The notes beneath the pieces are model-generated. The model was not told where the DNA came from, made no database searches, and worked only from the letters and a program-made list of their open reading frames with translations. Positions 52,200 to 64,000 of a DNA stretch of 64,000 nt are shown one piece after another. The position numbers and the translations under genes are program-made. The number at the start of each line of letters is the position of its first letter. Position 1 is the first letter of the stretch. The stretch is from assembly GCA_024036415.1 (NCBI GenBank), contig JAMWET010003072.1, positions 152,371 through 216,370 on the forward strand, written 5' to 3'. Origin of the DNA: Prochilodus magdalenae (lineage: Eukaryota; Chordata; Actinopteri; Characiformes; Prochilodontidae).

Positions 52200-53450
52200 G
52201 AGAGTAAAATTGTTTTACTCTTTTGGCCGTAAATTTAATGTATTTAGTTTTATGTATTAGTTATTTTATCTGTGCGATACTTTGTTACCACCTCTACTGT
52301 GTTTTTTCAGTATAACATCCAAAAAAGGAGTTTGTTGAGGCTTCATATGTGCGATCTTTAGGAAGGATATACACGTCTGGTAATGAGAAAAAGGCTCCCC
52401 CTGTGACTTTCTGTTTTAGGTCTCAAAAGATTCAAGAATTGCCAGTGAGGAATACATAGAGCAGTACATGTATTTATTTACTAATATGTATATTTATCAT
52501 CACAGCCTGGGAGGTCCTCCTCAGCCAGGACCTCCTCTTTCACCTCCAAGAACAGTCACTTTAAAGTCAATGTCAAAGGGACAGTTGTTGACTTGAGTGC
52601 TGGAGTATTTAAACTTATACACATGTTATGGTGTGCATACATGATGTCCTGGTATGCTGAAGCATTCAGATTACCCATAACTATTGCTAAGGGACATACC
52701 AACCCCTGAAGAACAACCCCAATAGCATTGTCCCTCCATCAATCTATTTGTGCGTTACACATGGTGCAACAAACCACTCTAGATGACTCTCAAGGACTGG
52801 ATTAGTCAGGCATGATAGATTTCCTTTCCAATATTAATAAATATTTAACAATAATCTTTTTTGGTATTGGCTTTGTAATAGGCCCTCTCCCCACTGGAAT
52901 GATTCTTTTAATTTCAAGTACAGGCTGAATGTGTGGTAAAATTATGTTAAGAGTTTCATCTGATGTTCATTTTCTCATGGATCCTGTTACAGATGATAAA
53001 ACAGGACATCAAAAAATTCAATAATGTAATTAGATCATGAAGCCCTCTACACATTTTCAATAAGGGTTTTGTTCCAATAAGTTTTAAAATTGTTTAGAAG
53101 TGTGTTTTTATAGTAATGGTTACACTTTCACTTGTTGATGTCACATTCAGTTATGAAACTATTTCTTGAGTGTATAAGGTTTAGTATTAACATTCCAGGG
53201 GAGATGATATGGGTTTGGTGTTTGGTGAAGGTTTTTTTTAAGAACACCAGTTTGGTTTTCCCCTTTTTGCTTTTTGATTAATTATTTGCTTATGTATTCA
53301 TATTGTTGAACTGATCTCTACATAGCTGATGTCAAATATTTAGTAGTCTGGAGAGATCCTAGAGATCTCTGTCTACGCAGGATTTAATAAATAAATATGA
53401 CGTTTATATTAGCAATGTGTTAATATGTATGTGTGTCGATATTTCTGGTA
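52200..53450. other. Spacer of palindrome 2, left part
   Basis: Mostly unpaired with the arms. It contains the Tc1-like relic at 52,620-52,800. 52,930-53,060 has ATGTTCATTTTCTC ... GGACATCAAAAAATTC motifs related to the intergenic block near 58,580. No gene. Confidence 0.5.
52620..52800 (-). mobile_element. Tc1/mariner-like transposase relic
   Basis: The minus strand at 52,678-52,640 reads MGNLNASAYQDIM. The preceding minus-strand text (GTTCTTCAGGGGTTGGTATG) fits the same region of fish Tc1-like transposases. Only a short, broken piece remains. Confidence 0.5.
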
Positions 53451-53799
53451 AACTTTATTTATTACTAGATCCACAATAGCTTGTCACTGGGCTGGGTGAA
53501 GCACATGTTCGCACCTTCTGAAAGGGTTAGTAGGTTGAAGAATAGTTTAGTGGCAGGTTTAAGCCTAAAACAGTACAAAACTAGAACAAACGACATTGGT
53601 ACAAATAAAGGACTTCGAGGTTTTGTACCTCAGTGGGGTATATACTCTCCCTCCCTAATATTCTGGTTATGTATTTTAAAGTTATTAATCGGGTTGACTT
53701 CAGTGTGAGTTTAGGTTGGGCTATAAAGTGTTCAGATCGCTTTAGACTCATTAGGTCAAAGAGCTGGGTAAAACCACCGGACAGACGGTGGGGGAGCGG

Positions 53800-54002
53800 G
53801 TGGAGCGATTGCGCTGCTGCGGTCGAGAGGAGCTGCAGCACGCGTCTCGATGTGGGCTTCCTCACTCCTTTTCTGCCGCGGGAGAGCTTTCTTCCTCTCC
53901 GCAACCTGCTCATGGTCAGCCAGCTCACCACTTCAGCAAAACGTAGCCACTGAGCAGGTGGAAAATCAGAAAGCCAGCAGGTCGAACCCAAACATGAACA
54001 TA
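53800..54002 (+). repeat. Interferon-array module, copy for gene 5
   Basis: GCGATTGCGCTGCTGCGGTC ... GGTCGAACCCAAACATGAAC. It lies about 1.4 kb upstream of copy 5. It sits in the spacer of palindrome 2; copy 4 on the other side has no module of its own. Confidence 0.75.
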
Positions 54003-54059
54003 AATCACTAATGTAAATTACTACCGTCAAATGTGTGTTTTAATAAGCACCACCTCTCC

Positions 54060-54680
54060 TCACTCAGAAGACTAATAACCAATGGTGTTTATCGGTTAGG
54101 GTTTCGAGCAGACTTCTGCAGAAACACAGAGGATGTGAAATCAAAACAATTCCAGAGTGTCAGTCTGCTGCACCCACATTTAGATGCTCCTTCTGTTAGA
54201 CTCACTGTAATTATTATGGGAAACAGGGATATAAACATCATCACGCATTTTTCATTAACGGAATCATTGTTAGTACTAACAGTAGAAAACCCACTCAGAC
54301 ATGCTGAGACCCCCAGGCACGGGGAGACCCCCCTCGCAGAAAAGACGCTGGCTGTCCGGAGTAGAGAAATCCACTTCCGCGAGTGTGCTGCCCTCAAGGC
54401 AGTTTTACTAAATCAGTACATCATTAAAAATTTAACTTCAGTTTAATATGGTACAGCCATGTTTGCTAACTAGGGCTCTGAGATGTGACGGTATCATCCC
54501 AGTGACAGGAGTAGGACCACCCCAGTGACTTATTCTAATTTTAGTTGAACCTGCTAAACAAAGACTCTGGTAAAAGCATTGTTGGTTAAAATAAGTCAGG
54601 ACTCACTAAAAACACTACCACTACCACTACTACTACAACTACTACTACTACTACTACTAATAATAATAATAATAATGATA
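54060..54680 (+). repeat. Array flank block with short triplet repeat, copy 5 version
   Basis: 54,060-54,425 matches 59,340-59,700 directly and 46,680-47,040 inverted. 54,610-54,680 is a short (ACT)n/(TAA)n run at the place where copies 3 and 6 have much longer runs. Confidence 0.8.
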
Positions 54681-55211
54681 TTAAGTGAACGTTAGTTCCA
54701 ATGAGAGGTTTTAGTTTAATGCTTTACTCCAGTGTGGGTTTAGGCTGAGCTATGAAGTCTTCAGATCCAGACAAAAGTCCTGTCCTTTTGATAGACATAA
54801 AAAGTCTAACTTCAATATTAGGAGATGTAACCAATGACACCAAATATGTTCATACATTGAAATTAAGCATAATTAGTAGCTAGAAATAAAAGACTAAAGC
54901 TGAAGCTGGCTTAATTCATGGCTAGAAGTAACTGTGCTGTGAACTGAACATTCTCAGGAAGGTGTAAGTCTATATACAGATGTAGTTTAGTGGTTTACTG
55001 GTCATGGTGTAAAACAGTTCTCATAAATCACGGATTATGATGGTATGTGAACAAGAGCGGGGAATTTAGGTTAACTTGAAAACACAACGTTTAGTGTACA
55101 GGTATTAATGACGCAACCCCACCTGTCGTTCCAGTGAATGTAAAGGTGATTAACCTTTCAGGTCACTGAGCTGCGTATGGGATATGAAAGACTGTGGGGG
55201 AAGCACTGCAG

Positions 55212-55242
55212 GTTTTCAGTTTTCACTGGCTATAGTATAAAT
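55212..55242 (+). promoter_or_regulatory. ISRE/IRF element and TATA box, copy 5
   Basis: GTTTTCAGTTTTCAC at 55,212-55,226 (reverse: GTGAAAACTGAAAAC) and TATAAAT at 55,236-55,242. Confidence 0.7.
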
Positions 55243-55357
55243 GCACACCTCCCAGACTGAACGGCAAAGCGAACACCTTGAGCTCTCTTCACTCCACCTT
55301 ACCTCTCTACTTCAGCTGCAGTGCTTCATCAGCTTTGGTACTCTTTAGTGCTGTAGA

Positions 55358-57048
55358 ATGGCGGAGTTAAAGATGTGTCTGATTGCTGTCCTCGTTGCGT
55401 TTAGCTGCTGGAGCAGCGTGAATGGATGCACATGGATGAAAAGCAATTTCCACATTTTAAGCAACAGCTCCATTTCGCATCTCCAGCAAGCGGTAAGTGA
55501 ACAGACACGCTGTAAACACCTTATTTATTGTTCTCTGTTTGGTAGTAGTTAATGGAAACCGATCCTTTAGACTGAGTGTGGTAAATTTAGTTAAATACAG
55601 CACTATAAATGTTCTTTTATTACATTAAAGCTTCAAAACCGTCTAAATAAAAAAACCCCGAATCACCCATCTTAAATATTTCACTGTTATTGAACAACAC
55701 TGACTTGTTAAAAGCTGATGATGTAAAAGGTCCTTGGGTAGTGTCTTCCGCCGTGTGAGCTGTAGATCTGATAGAATGATATTTATTTATTTACTTCTTT
55801 ATTTATTATTAAACCATCTGATGTGACTTCTCTCTTCATTTCAGTGCAAAGACGTCGGGCGTCATCACATCAATCTTAACCTAGAATTCCCAAGCAGGCT
55901 TTACAGTCACGTGACGCAGCTCCAGGTAAGGAAAGCGCACTTTCGATTTGAGCCACTCCTCTTCCTGAGGAAGCATACAGATGATCAGGTGAACGTAATG
56001 AAGGAGCTGACCGTGTTTGGAGCAGCTAGAACGCTGATACATAGACATGCTGCACTAACTCGAACAGCTGTAGCCGGTAATGTAAATGAAAGCTGGTGTG
56101 TTTCTAGGCGAAGGCTCACATCGTCTTCATCCTGCGCACTCTGAAGAACGTGATGAGGCTCTATGAGAAATCTGGGAGCTATGAGAAAGCGGACTGTAAC
56201 CAGCAGAAGCTGCAGATATTCATCCTCGACATCCACCGTCAGATCACGGAGCTCGAGCCATGTGTAAGTCAAAGGCGGGTTGAACCTTTTCTGTGGTGTT
56301 CCGGGATGAAAATCTAACCCAGTGTAAACAGCAGTGGCATTCTCATATTAGCTAAATATTCCCACAGCGAAGCCACAGTACACATTTTAGAATGTTAAAA
56401 TATGATAAAAGGGGAATTATAGTTTTTCAAGCCACATAACACTAAATGGTTTTTAAATGATTTTTTTTTCTTGAAGGCAACGAAAATCGTCACAACTGAA
56501 GCAAATAAGAAGATAATGAAGAAAATGGAACTGCACTTCAAAGGTCTAATTTCTCACCTTAAAAACACGGTAAGCTTTCTAACAGTAAGAAGTACAGATA
56601 TATTTCAGTGCCTTATTATTAAATAGGAGGCAGGTGGAGTCAGTTAATTCACTTAGTAGGACTTTTGATCAATATTATTATTATTATTATTATTAATAGT
56701 AGTAGTAGTAGTAGTAGTAGTTGTAGTAGTAGTACTAGAAGCAGTAGTAGCAGTTGTAGGAGTAGAAGCAAGATTGGTAGGAGAAAGAGGAGTAGAAGTA
56801 GGAGTGGTAGTAGGCAAATTTCAATGTTCGCATCTTTCAATCTTCAAACAAGCAATCGATCTTCTTCACCCCACTGAAAACCATGTTAAGACTTTATTCA
56901 GTCACCCTGTAATTTTGCCTGAACCTGAACTTCCTCGTTGCAGGATTACAGTGCGAGTGGCTGGAAGGACGTCGCTGGAATTATCCTGCAGCACCTGCAC
57001 AGACTGGACTTACTGGCCATCAAGACCAAACTGGACCCCAGCCTTTAA
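55358..57048 (+). CDS. Type I interferon, group I (IFNa/phi1-like), copy 5
   Basis: Exons are 55,358-55,492; 55,845-55,925; 56,108-56,263; 56,477-56,569; 56,944-57,048. All are GT-AG and phase 0, giving 189 codons. Exon 1 protein is identical to copy 1. Exon 2 reads RHHINLNLEF, so the second sequon is absent as in copy 4. Exon 3 has ADCNQQKLQIF; exon 4 NKKIMKK and HLKNT; exon 5 WKDVAGIILQ. The signal peptide, C24/C46/C102/C124 and W162 are kept. Intron 1 has a different body from copies 1-4. Intron 4 carries a (TTA)n/(TAG)n repeat. AATAAA is at 57,227. It is head to head with copy 4 and in tandem with copy 6. It should be functional. Confidence 0.92.
56671..56815. repeat. (TTA)n/(TAG)n and degenerate AGGAGTAGAAG repeat in intron 4 of copy 5
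   Basis: TTATTA run, TAGTAG run, then GGAGAAAGAGGAGTAGAAGT units. The same composition recurs in intron 4 of copies 4 and 6. Confidence 0.85.
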
Positions 57049-57081
57049 GATGACACTCCTCAGAGAATTTTTTGTGAAAAT

Positions 57082-57232
57082 GAAAATTATTTATTTATTT
57101 ATTTATATATTTATTGCAGTATGAAAATGTTAAATTAAATATTTATTGTATTTATTCTTTCAGTTTTAACTCTACTGGCATCAATTAGTTTATGAGTGTA
57201 TATGAAGTATATGTGCCAACAAGCCTAATAAA
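57082..57232 (+). promoter_or_regulatory. AU-rich 3' UTR and poly(A) signal, copy 5
   Basis: ATTATTTATTTATTTATTTA cluster, then AATAAA at 57,227-57,232. Confidence 0.7.
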
Positions 57233-57453
57233 TACACAACTCAAGTAGTCTGGCGTTTTGGTGTCGCTCTTTCTGTCACTCACCTTTTAGTCTTCTTACT
57301 TAGAGAGACAGAATACAGAATTGCAGTAATACACCGAAATTATAGCAGGAATTGTTAAAACACTGATAAATCTGTACCATACACCCCCTCTAAACAATAA
57401 AGAACAACAAAGTTAAAATGGTGGAGAAAAGTACAGGGTAAGGTGGTACGTCC

Positions 57454-57667
57454 GCATTTAACATTTACGGCATTTAGCGTGACGCTCTTATCCAGAGCGA
57501 CTTACAGGGTTAATCATACTACAAGGAGGCCAATGTGCGGTTAGGAGCCCAAGGACTCTTATTGGTGTAGCACAGCATAGTCACCCAGACCGAGATTTGA
57601 ACCCCAGTCTTCCACATGTGGTGACTCCCTGGCAGGTAGTGGTGTTATCCGCTGAGCTACACCAACC
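57454..57667 (-). mobile_element. tRNA-derived SINE
   Basis: On the minus strand it begins GGTTGGTGTAGCTCAGCGGA (box A) and has GGGGTTCAAATCTCGG (box B about 57,594-57,604), like a tRNA gene head. It ends with GTAAGTCGCTCTGGATAAGA and a TAAATG tail. The matching position in the copy 4 arm (about 49,645-49,660) has no insert, so it landed after the inverted duplication or was lost from the other arm. Confidence 0.85.
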
Positions 57668-57879
57668 CCCAGCACTGATCTCCTGTAATTAATGAACTAT
57701 TGTGTAAGTGACTGAGACTGCACGGAGAGACGGAGGAAATGGCTGGACATAGGCCTTTGAGAGTTTAACGCCTTACCTGAAGGCGACGCTTCCTGCAGAC
57801 AGTATTTCTCTTTTAGCATTATGCGTTATGTCTGACTTGTCAAACAAAGCCTCAGTTCGTCTGATAGGCTCCAACGAAG

Positions 57880-59050
57880 TCAATGATCGTCCTATCCCGA
57901 CGTGGTCTGTCTTTCAGTGTTGTTTTTTAATTAAATTATTTATTTTATTTTTATTTAAATAGATGTAATTTTATCATGAAAATACTAAACGATTTACTTT
58001 ATTTCACTACTGAGACAGAAAGGGTTTTGGCCCACATTTTAGACACGCCCCTGCACTTCAGAGCGGAAAGTAAACTGCATCCCTGTCTATCACGGCCATA
58101 TGGTGAGATGTTTTAAACTGTTGTAGTGAAGTAAAGGTGTCCTCAAGTCTGGAAACCAGTGTGCAGCAGTAAGAATGGAAAAGAAATGTTTCCTGCAATT
58201 CAGTACAATCCAATCCTCAGTATCTGTATCAGTCCAACACTTTCCCACATCACTGGATTGGATATTTAATTAAGTGGAGCTGATCCACCAACCTGTACTA
58301 TCCTGTAAATGCTTACACTTGCACTTTAAATCTCACTGTAAATGTTTGATGGTGCTGATCAACCAGAAAAGCAGATGGAAAAGCTTAAATAAAAAGAAAT
58401 ATCTGTATTGGATAACTGAATCATGTAGTGGGCTTTATTTCCATTCTTAGGGGAAGAGATTACTTGTTTCACAGTTGTACTGTTGTACTATTGTTTTACT
58501 GTTATTATTTGTTTAAGAGAGGGGGAGGCCGGTATTTGATTGGTTATCAAAAGAAATGTGATATTTAGAAATGTTTAATTTTTCATGTGATGTCCATTTT
58601 CACATGTTTCCTGTTACAGTTGATGATCCCGGACATCACACAATACAAGAATATAATTTGATCATGAAGCTCTCCACACATTTTCAATAATCTTAGTGTT
58701 TCAGTATATATTAATAACAATTTAGTCTACAGACTGAAGAAGGTAAAACTATCAAGGTTTTAATAGCATTATTCAAGTTGGGCATTGGTTTTTATGTTAG
58801 AAAAACCAGATTTAAAATTGGTCCTCTCTATAACATCAGTATTAGCTTAGAAAGTAAATGTATTCTAAGTGCGCCATCAACAATTTTGCCATGTGTGGTT
58901 AATAAGCATTGTTTGGCGTGCGACCCTTCTGCTACTTGTTCAATTGTTAATTCGTTTGTTTAACTTATTGTTTCACAGCTGGTGAAAATATTTAGTAGTA
59001 TGGAGAAATCCTGACGATCCTGAGTTGGAATTTATTTTGATCTGTTGATC
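57880..59050 (+). repeat. Palindrome 2, right-arm intergenic block
   Basis: Inverse counterpart of 47,450-48,760. No gene is seen. Several small indels separate the two copies. Confidence 0.75.
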
Positions 59051-59085
59051 TGACGTCTATAGACAATATGTTAATGTGTTTTTCA

Positions 59086-59278
59086 CTTTCTGGGAGCGGA
59101 TGGAGCAAAGCAATTGCGCTTGCTGTGGTCGAGAGGAGTTGCAGCACGCGTATCGATGTGGGCGTCCTCACTCCTGTTCTGCCACGGGGAGAGCTTTCTT
59201 CCCTCTCCGCAACCTGCTCGTGGTCAGCCAGCTCACCACTTCAGCAGAACTCAGCCACTGAACCCAAACATGAACATA
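59086..59278 (+). repeat. Interferon-array module, copy for gene 6
   Basis: GTGGTCGAGAGGAGTTGCAG ... CTCTCCGCAACCTGCTCGTG. It lies about 1.5 kb upstream of copy 6. It has a short deletion near GCCACTGAACCC compared with the others. Confidence 0.7.
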
Positions 59279-59339
59279 AATCACTGATGTAAATCACTAC
59301 CGTCAAATGTGTGTTTTAATAGGCACCACCTCTCCTCAC

Positions 59340-59700
59340 TCCTCATGCTGTTTATCTGTTAGGGTTTCGAGCAGACTTCTGCACAGAAAACACAGAGGAA
59401 GTGAAATCCAAACAATTCCAGAGTGTCAGTCGCTGCACCCACATTTAGATTGTTTCTTCTTTTTAGACTCATAGTTTATTATTATGGGAAACAATTAATA
59501 TAAACACCATCACGCATTTTTCATTAACGGAATCATTGTAATTACTAACAGTAGGAAAACCCACTCAGGCATGGTGAGACAGCCAAGCACGGGGGAGACA
59601 CCCTCGCAGAAAAGACGCTGGCTGTCCCGGAGTAGAGAAATCCACTTCCGCGAGTGTGCTGCCCTGAAGGCAGGTTTACTAAATCAGTACATCATTAAAA
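59340..59700 (+). repeat. Array flank block, copy 6 version
   Basis: Direct match to 54,060-54,425 and inverse of 46,680-47,040, with extra single-base insertions (for example GTCCCGG for GTCCGG). Confidence 0.75.
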
Positions 59701-59904
59701 AATGTAACTTCAATTTAATATGGTACAGCCATGGTTCCTAAACTAGGGCTCGTGAGATGTGAAGATTATCAATCCCAGTGACAGGAGTAGGACCACGTTA
59801 TGACTTTTTCTGAGAACGCAGGTCACGAACTTTAGTTGAGACTTCTAAACACAAACTCTGGTAAAAGCATTTTTGCTTAAAATAAGCCAGGACTCAATAA
59901 AAAA

Positions 59905-60411
<507 letters not shown>

Positions 60412-60649
60412 TATACAGATGTACTTTAATGTTTACTGTTCATGGTGAAAAACAGTTTCATAAATCACAGATTATGATGGTATGTGAACAACAGTGGGGA
60501 ATTTAGGTTAACTTGAAAACACAACGTTTAGTGTACAGGTATTAATGACGCAACCTCACCTGTCCTTCCAGTGAATGTAGAGATGATTAACCTTTCAGGT
60601 CACTGAGCTGCGTATGGGATGTGAAAGACTGTGGGGGAAAGCACTGCAG

Positions 60650-60679
60650 GTTTCAGTTTTCACTGGGTATAGTATAAAA
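60650..60679 (+). promoter_or_regulatory. ISRE/IRF element and TATA box, copy 6
   Basis: GTTTCAGTTTTCAC at 60,650-60,663 (one T shorter than the other copies) and TATAAAA at 60,673-60,679. Confidence 0.55.
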
Positions 60680-60800
60680 TGTCCACATCCCAGGACTGAA
60701 CGGCAAAGCGAACCACCTTGAGCTCTTCTTCACTCCACCTTACCTCTCTACTTCAGCTGCAGTGCTTCATCCAGCTTTAGTACTCTTTTAGTGCTGTAGA

Positions 60801-62741
60801 ATGGCGGAGTTAAAGATGTGTCTGAGTGCTGTCCTCGTGCGTTTAGCTGTGCTGGAGCAGCCGTTGAATGGATGCAACATTGGGATGAAAAAGCGAATTT
60901 CCACATTTTAAGACAACAGCTCCATTTTCGCATCTACAGCAAGCGGTAAAGTGAAACTGACACGATGTGTAAACACCCTATTTATGGTTCTCTGTCTATG
61001 GAAACGGATCATTTAGATTGAGTGTGGTGTATATATAAACAGCATCAAAATGATTTTCTATTGCTACAAGTGCTTGGCATGATAGCATCAAAACCCCAAA
61101 AAACATTTTTTGTAATTTATACACCATTGTCTATAATAAATGGACCCTCGAAGAAGCCATCTAATAAACACTGCACAGTTATCTGAACACGCCACTGTAC
61201 GTGTTAAAATCTGATGACGTAAAAGTCTAGGTAGTTTTTTTTCTCTCCGTTGTGGAGCTGTAGATCTGAAGGAAAACAATATTTAAATTTATTTCTTTAC
61301 TCTCTCATTCAAAAGCATCTGATGTTACTTCTCTCTTTATGTTCAGTGCAAAGGACGTCGGGCGTCATCACGTCAACCCTTAACCTGGAGTTCCCCCAAA
61401 CAGGCTTTACAGTCACGTGACGCAGCTCCAGGTAAGGAAAGGCACTTTCGCTTTGAGCCCTGGTTCCTCTTCCTGAGGAAGCAAAAACAGGTGTTCAGGT
61501 GAACGTAATGAAGGAGCTGGACCGTGTTTGGAGCAGCTAGAAACGCTGAATACATAGACCATGCTTCGCACTAACTCGAACAGCTGTAGCCGGTAATGTA
61601 AATGAAAGCTGATGTGATTCTAGGCGAAGGCTCACATCGGCGTCCACCTGCGCACCACTGAAGAACGTTGATGAGGCTTCTATGAGAAATCTGCGGAGTT
61701 ATGGAGAAAGCGCGGACTGTGACCAGCAGAAAGCTGCAGACATTCATTCTCGACATCCACGGCAAATCACGAGAGCTCTGAGCCATGTGTAAGATCAATA
61801 GCGGGTTGAACCGTTTCTGTCGGTGTTGCTGGGATGAAAAATCTAACCTAGGTATAAACAGCCAGGGGATTCTCATATTAGCTAAAAGGTCCCACAGCGA
61901 AGTTACAGTACCACATTTTAGAGTGTTAAAACACATAGGATAAAAGGGGAAATTGTAGTTTTTCAAGTCCACAAACACAACACGTAAATGGTTTTAAATT
62001 ATTTTTCCTTGTGAAAGGCTCACGAAAAATAGTTCACAACTGAAGCCAATCAGAAGATAATGAAGAAGATGGAACCTGCACTTCAAAGGTCTAATTTCCT
62101 CCACCTTAAAAAACACCGTACGTTTTCTAACCACTAGAAGTACAGAAATATTATCAGTGCCTTATTATTAAATAGGAAGACAGGTGAGTCAGTTAATTCA
62201 CAGTAGTAGGACTTTTGATCAATATTATTATTATTATACTATTATTAATATTATTATTATGATAGTCAGGAGTAGTAGTACTAGTAGGAGTAGGAACAGT
62301 AGTAGTAGTACTAGAAGTAGAAGTAGCAGTTGTAGGAGTATTAGTAGGAGGAGGAGTAGGAGTAGTAGTAGTAGTAGTAGTAGTAGGAGGAGGAGGAGGA
62401 GTAGAAGTAAGAGTGGTAGGAGAAAGAGGAGTAGAAGTAAGAGTGGTAGAAGAAAGAGGAGTAGAAGTAAGAGTAGTAGAAGAAAGAGGAGTAGAAGTAG
62501 GAGTGGTAGTAGGCAAATTTCAATGTTCGCATCGTTCAATCTTCAAATAAGAAAAAGATCTTCTTCACTCCACTGAAAACAATGTAAGGACTTATTCGGC
62601 CCTCTAATTTGCCTGAACCTGAACTTCCTCGTTGCAGGATTACAGCGCGAGTGGCTGGACGGACGTTGCTGGAATGATCTGCAAGGCACAGCACAGACTG
62701 GACTTACTAGGCCATCAGACCAAACTGGACCCAGCCTTTAA
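60801..62741 (+). pseudogene. Type I interferon, group I, copy 6: frame broken by many indels
   Basis: All five exon equivalents are present: about 60,801-60,954; 61,347-61,431; 61,624-61,788; 62,018-62,117; 62,638-62,741. Most splice sites are visible. The ATG and the first 14 or so codons are normal, then the frame is lost. Exon 1 against copy 5 shows about eleven inserted-base events, one deletion and two substitutions; exon 3 is 165 bases instead of 156. Exons 2 and 4 resemble copies 4 and 5 (NLNLE-type, KKIMKK-type), while the 5' flank resembles copies 2 and 3. The same indel load affects promoter and introns, so either a young pseudogene or unpolished long-read sequence over a real gene would fit; the insertion bias favours the latter. 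Confidence 0.7.
62225..62510. repeat. (TTA)n/(TAG)n and AGGAGTAGAAGTA repeats in intron 4 of copy 6
   Basis: Longer version of the intron 4 repeat of copy 5, with four GAAAGAGGAGTAGAAGTA-type units near 62,415-62,505. ORFs with Ser/Arg-rich or Leu-rich products are by-products. Confidence 0.85.
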
Positions 62742-62799
62742 GAATCAAACCCCAGATTCGAGAACTCTGCAACTCTTCAGAAGCATTTGTTTGTGAAAA

Positions 62800-64000
62800 T
62801 GAAAATAACTTTATTTATTATTTATGTATGTATGTTTGTATGGATGTATGTATGTATTTATTTATTTATAGTATTTATTGATTTATTTATTTATTATGTA
62901 GTTGTGGGATATAATGCATATGAAGGTGCTTACGTAAATAGGTTATGTTTGGATTTATTAGTTATTTTTTTCTTTACTGGGCATAACTTGAATTCGTATG
63001 AGTGTTGGAAGATATGTGCCAACAAGTGAATAAAAACACAAATCAAGTCTTTTAGCAGTTTTGTTGCGCTCTTTCTAATAACATATGAAACTGAATATAT
63101 CTCACATATGCAGTTTTGCTGTCACGCCCGTACGGGCCGTGTCCTGTCGAACACAAAAGAGAGCCTAGTTCGTATGTAGTTTCCCAAAGACAGTCCATAG
63201 ATCCACGCTGTCACACCTCAAAGAGAGTTCAGAAAACCCTTAAGATACCGTCACAACACAGCAATCGTAACCAGCTCAGACAAACACCGTCAAACTGGTT
63301 CCACTCTTATAGCAAATCACCAGTCTGCTCTTATCCACAGTGAAGTCTGTATATGTGTGCAGCAGTAAGAATTGGAACAACCAAAACACAATTTATGCAA
63401 TAAGTACAGTACAATGCTCAGCATCTGTATCCGTCCAGCACTCTATTGAAAAAGTGGAATCTGAAATGATCCACCAACCTACAATATCATGTGAATGTTT
63501 CCCTTTTTGCACTCTAATTCTTATTGTAAATGCGTGATGGAGCTGTCCAATCAGAAATGAAGCTAAATGCTGTTTGTAGAAAAGCTTAAATAAAAAGAAA
63601 CCGCTGTGTTGCATAATTGAGCCATTTAGAGAGTTTTGTTTCTTTCTTTAGTAGATGATATTATTTGTTTTACTGTTAGTATTGATAGTATTTGGATGAC
63701 CAGGTTAAGCAAAGTGCATCCAGACAAATTTACTATTGTACTATTATTAGTTGTTTAAATAGGGGAAAGACTGTATTTGATTGGAATTGTTATGAGAAGT
63801 TATTAGTATTTGGTTTGCTATTTTGTCAGTGTTGGCCACATCACAACTGTATGAAAATATATTCAAATGTGTTAAGTCAGTGGTACGGCAAGGCTGCGAA
63901 TGTGCCCCCCCCCCCCCAGAAAACAGGAGAAAATACAATAAGCATTAACGACAAAGATGGTGTCAAGGGATTTAAATGGAAGAAATGCTTCCCCAAAGAC
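62800..64000. other. 3' flank of copy 6, non-coding
   Basis: ATTTA-rich tract and AATAAA (63,029-63,034) first. 63,350-63,800 is related to about 58,160-58,560 (for example AAGCTTAAATAAAAAGAAA). A run of C residues lies at about 63,906-63,918. No gene. Confidence 0.5.

Noticed and set aside
57594..57660. Possible tRNA gene from A- and B-box matches
   Set aside because: The head does not fold as a full tRNA and is joined to the SINE 3' part; it is a tRNA-derived retroposon.

Overview
The window is eukaryotic nuclear DNA from a teleost fish. Genes are split by short GT-AG introns, and the DNA is rich in di-, tri- and tetranucleotide microsatellites. It carries typical fish mobile elements: a tRNA-derived SINE whose 3' end reads CTGGATAAGAGCGTC, non-LTR retrotransposon ends, hAT-type and Tc1-type elements. 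The SINE type hints at an otophysan fish (characin, catfish or relative), but this is weak. No bacterial-style gene organisation is present, and almost all long open frames are accidental or lie in repeats.

The biological content is a type I interferon locus. All interferon genes have five coding exons and four phase-0 introns, the standard layout of fish type I interferons. Positions 1-23,300 show no gene I can support; they hold decayed mobile elements, duplicated blocks and simple repeats. At 23,328-25,811 (+) lies one divergent interferon of 179 codons with the CAWE motif in its last exon, which I read as the four-cysteine (group II) type. Its promoter has an IRF-type element beside an NF-kB-type element and a TATA box.

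From 30.6 kb to 63 kb there are six copies of a second interferon, 189 codons, resembling the two-cysteine group I (IFNa / phi1-like) family. Copies 1 (+, 32,328), 2 (-, 39,091), 3 (-, 45,244), 4 (-, 51,745) and 5 (+, 55,358) are intact. Copy 6 (+, 60,801) is full of small indels, mostly one-base insertions that also hit the promoter and introns, so it may be poorly corrected sequence rather than a true pseudogene. Copies 2-6 share a TATA box plus a nearby ISRE/IRF element. Copy 1 has lost the ISRE. Most copies have a roughly 200-bp module of unknown function 1.4-1.9 kb upstream.

The array is built from two large inverted duplications. Copies 1 and 2 are tail to tail around a 2-kb spacer (about 34.7-36.7 kb). 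Copies 3-4 and 5-6 are arranged head to head around a spacer at about 52.2-54.9 kb. Inverted duplication, later insertions (SINE, L1-like element, triplet-repeat growth) and probable gene conversion have shaped the present copies. The products are predicted to be secreted antiviral cytokines acting through cell-surface class II cytokine receptors. Differences among copies lie mainly in promoters and a few surface residues rather than in the protein core.
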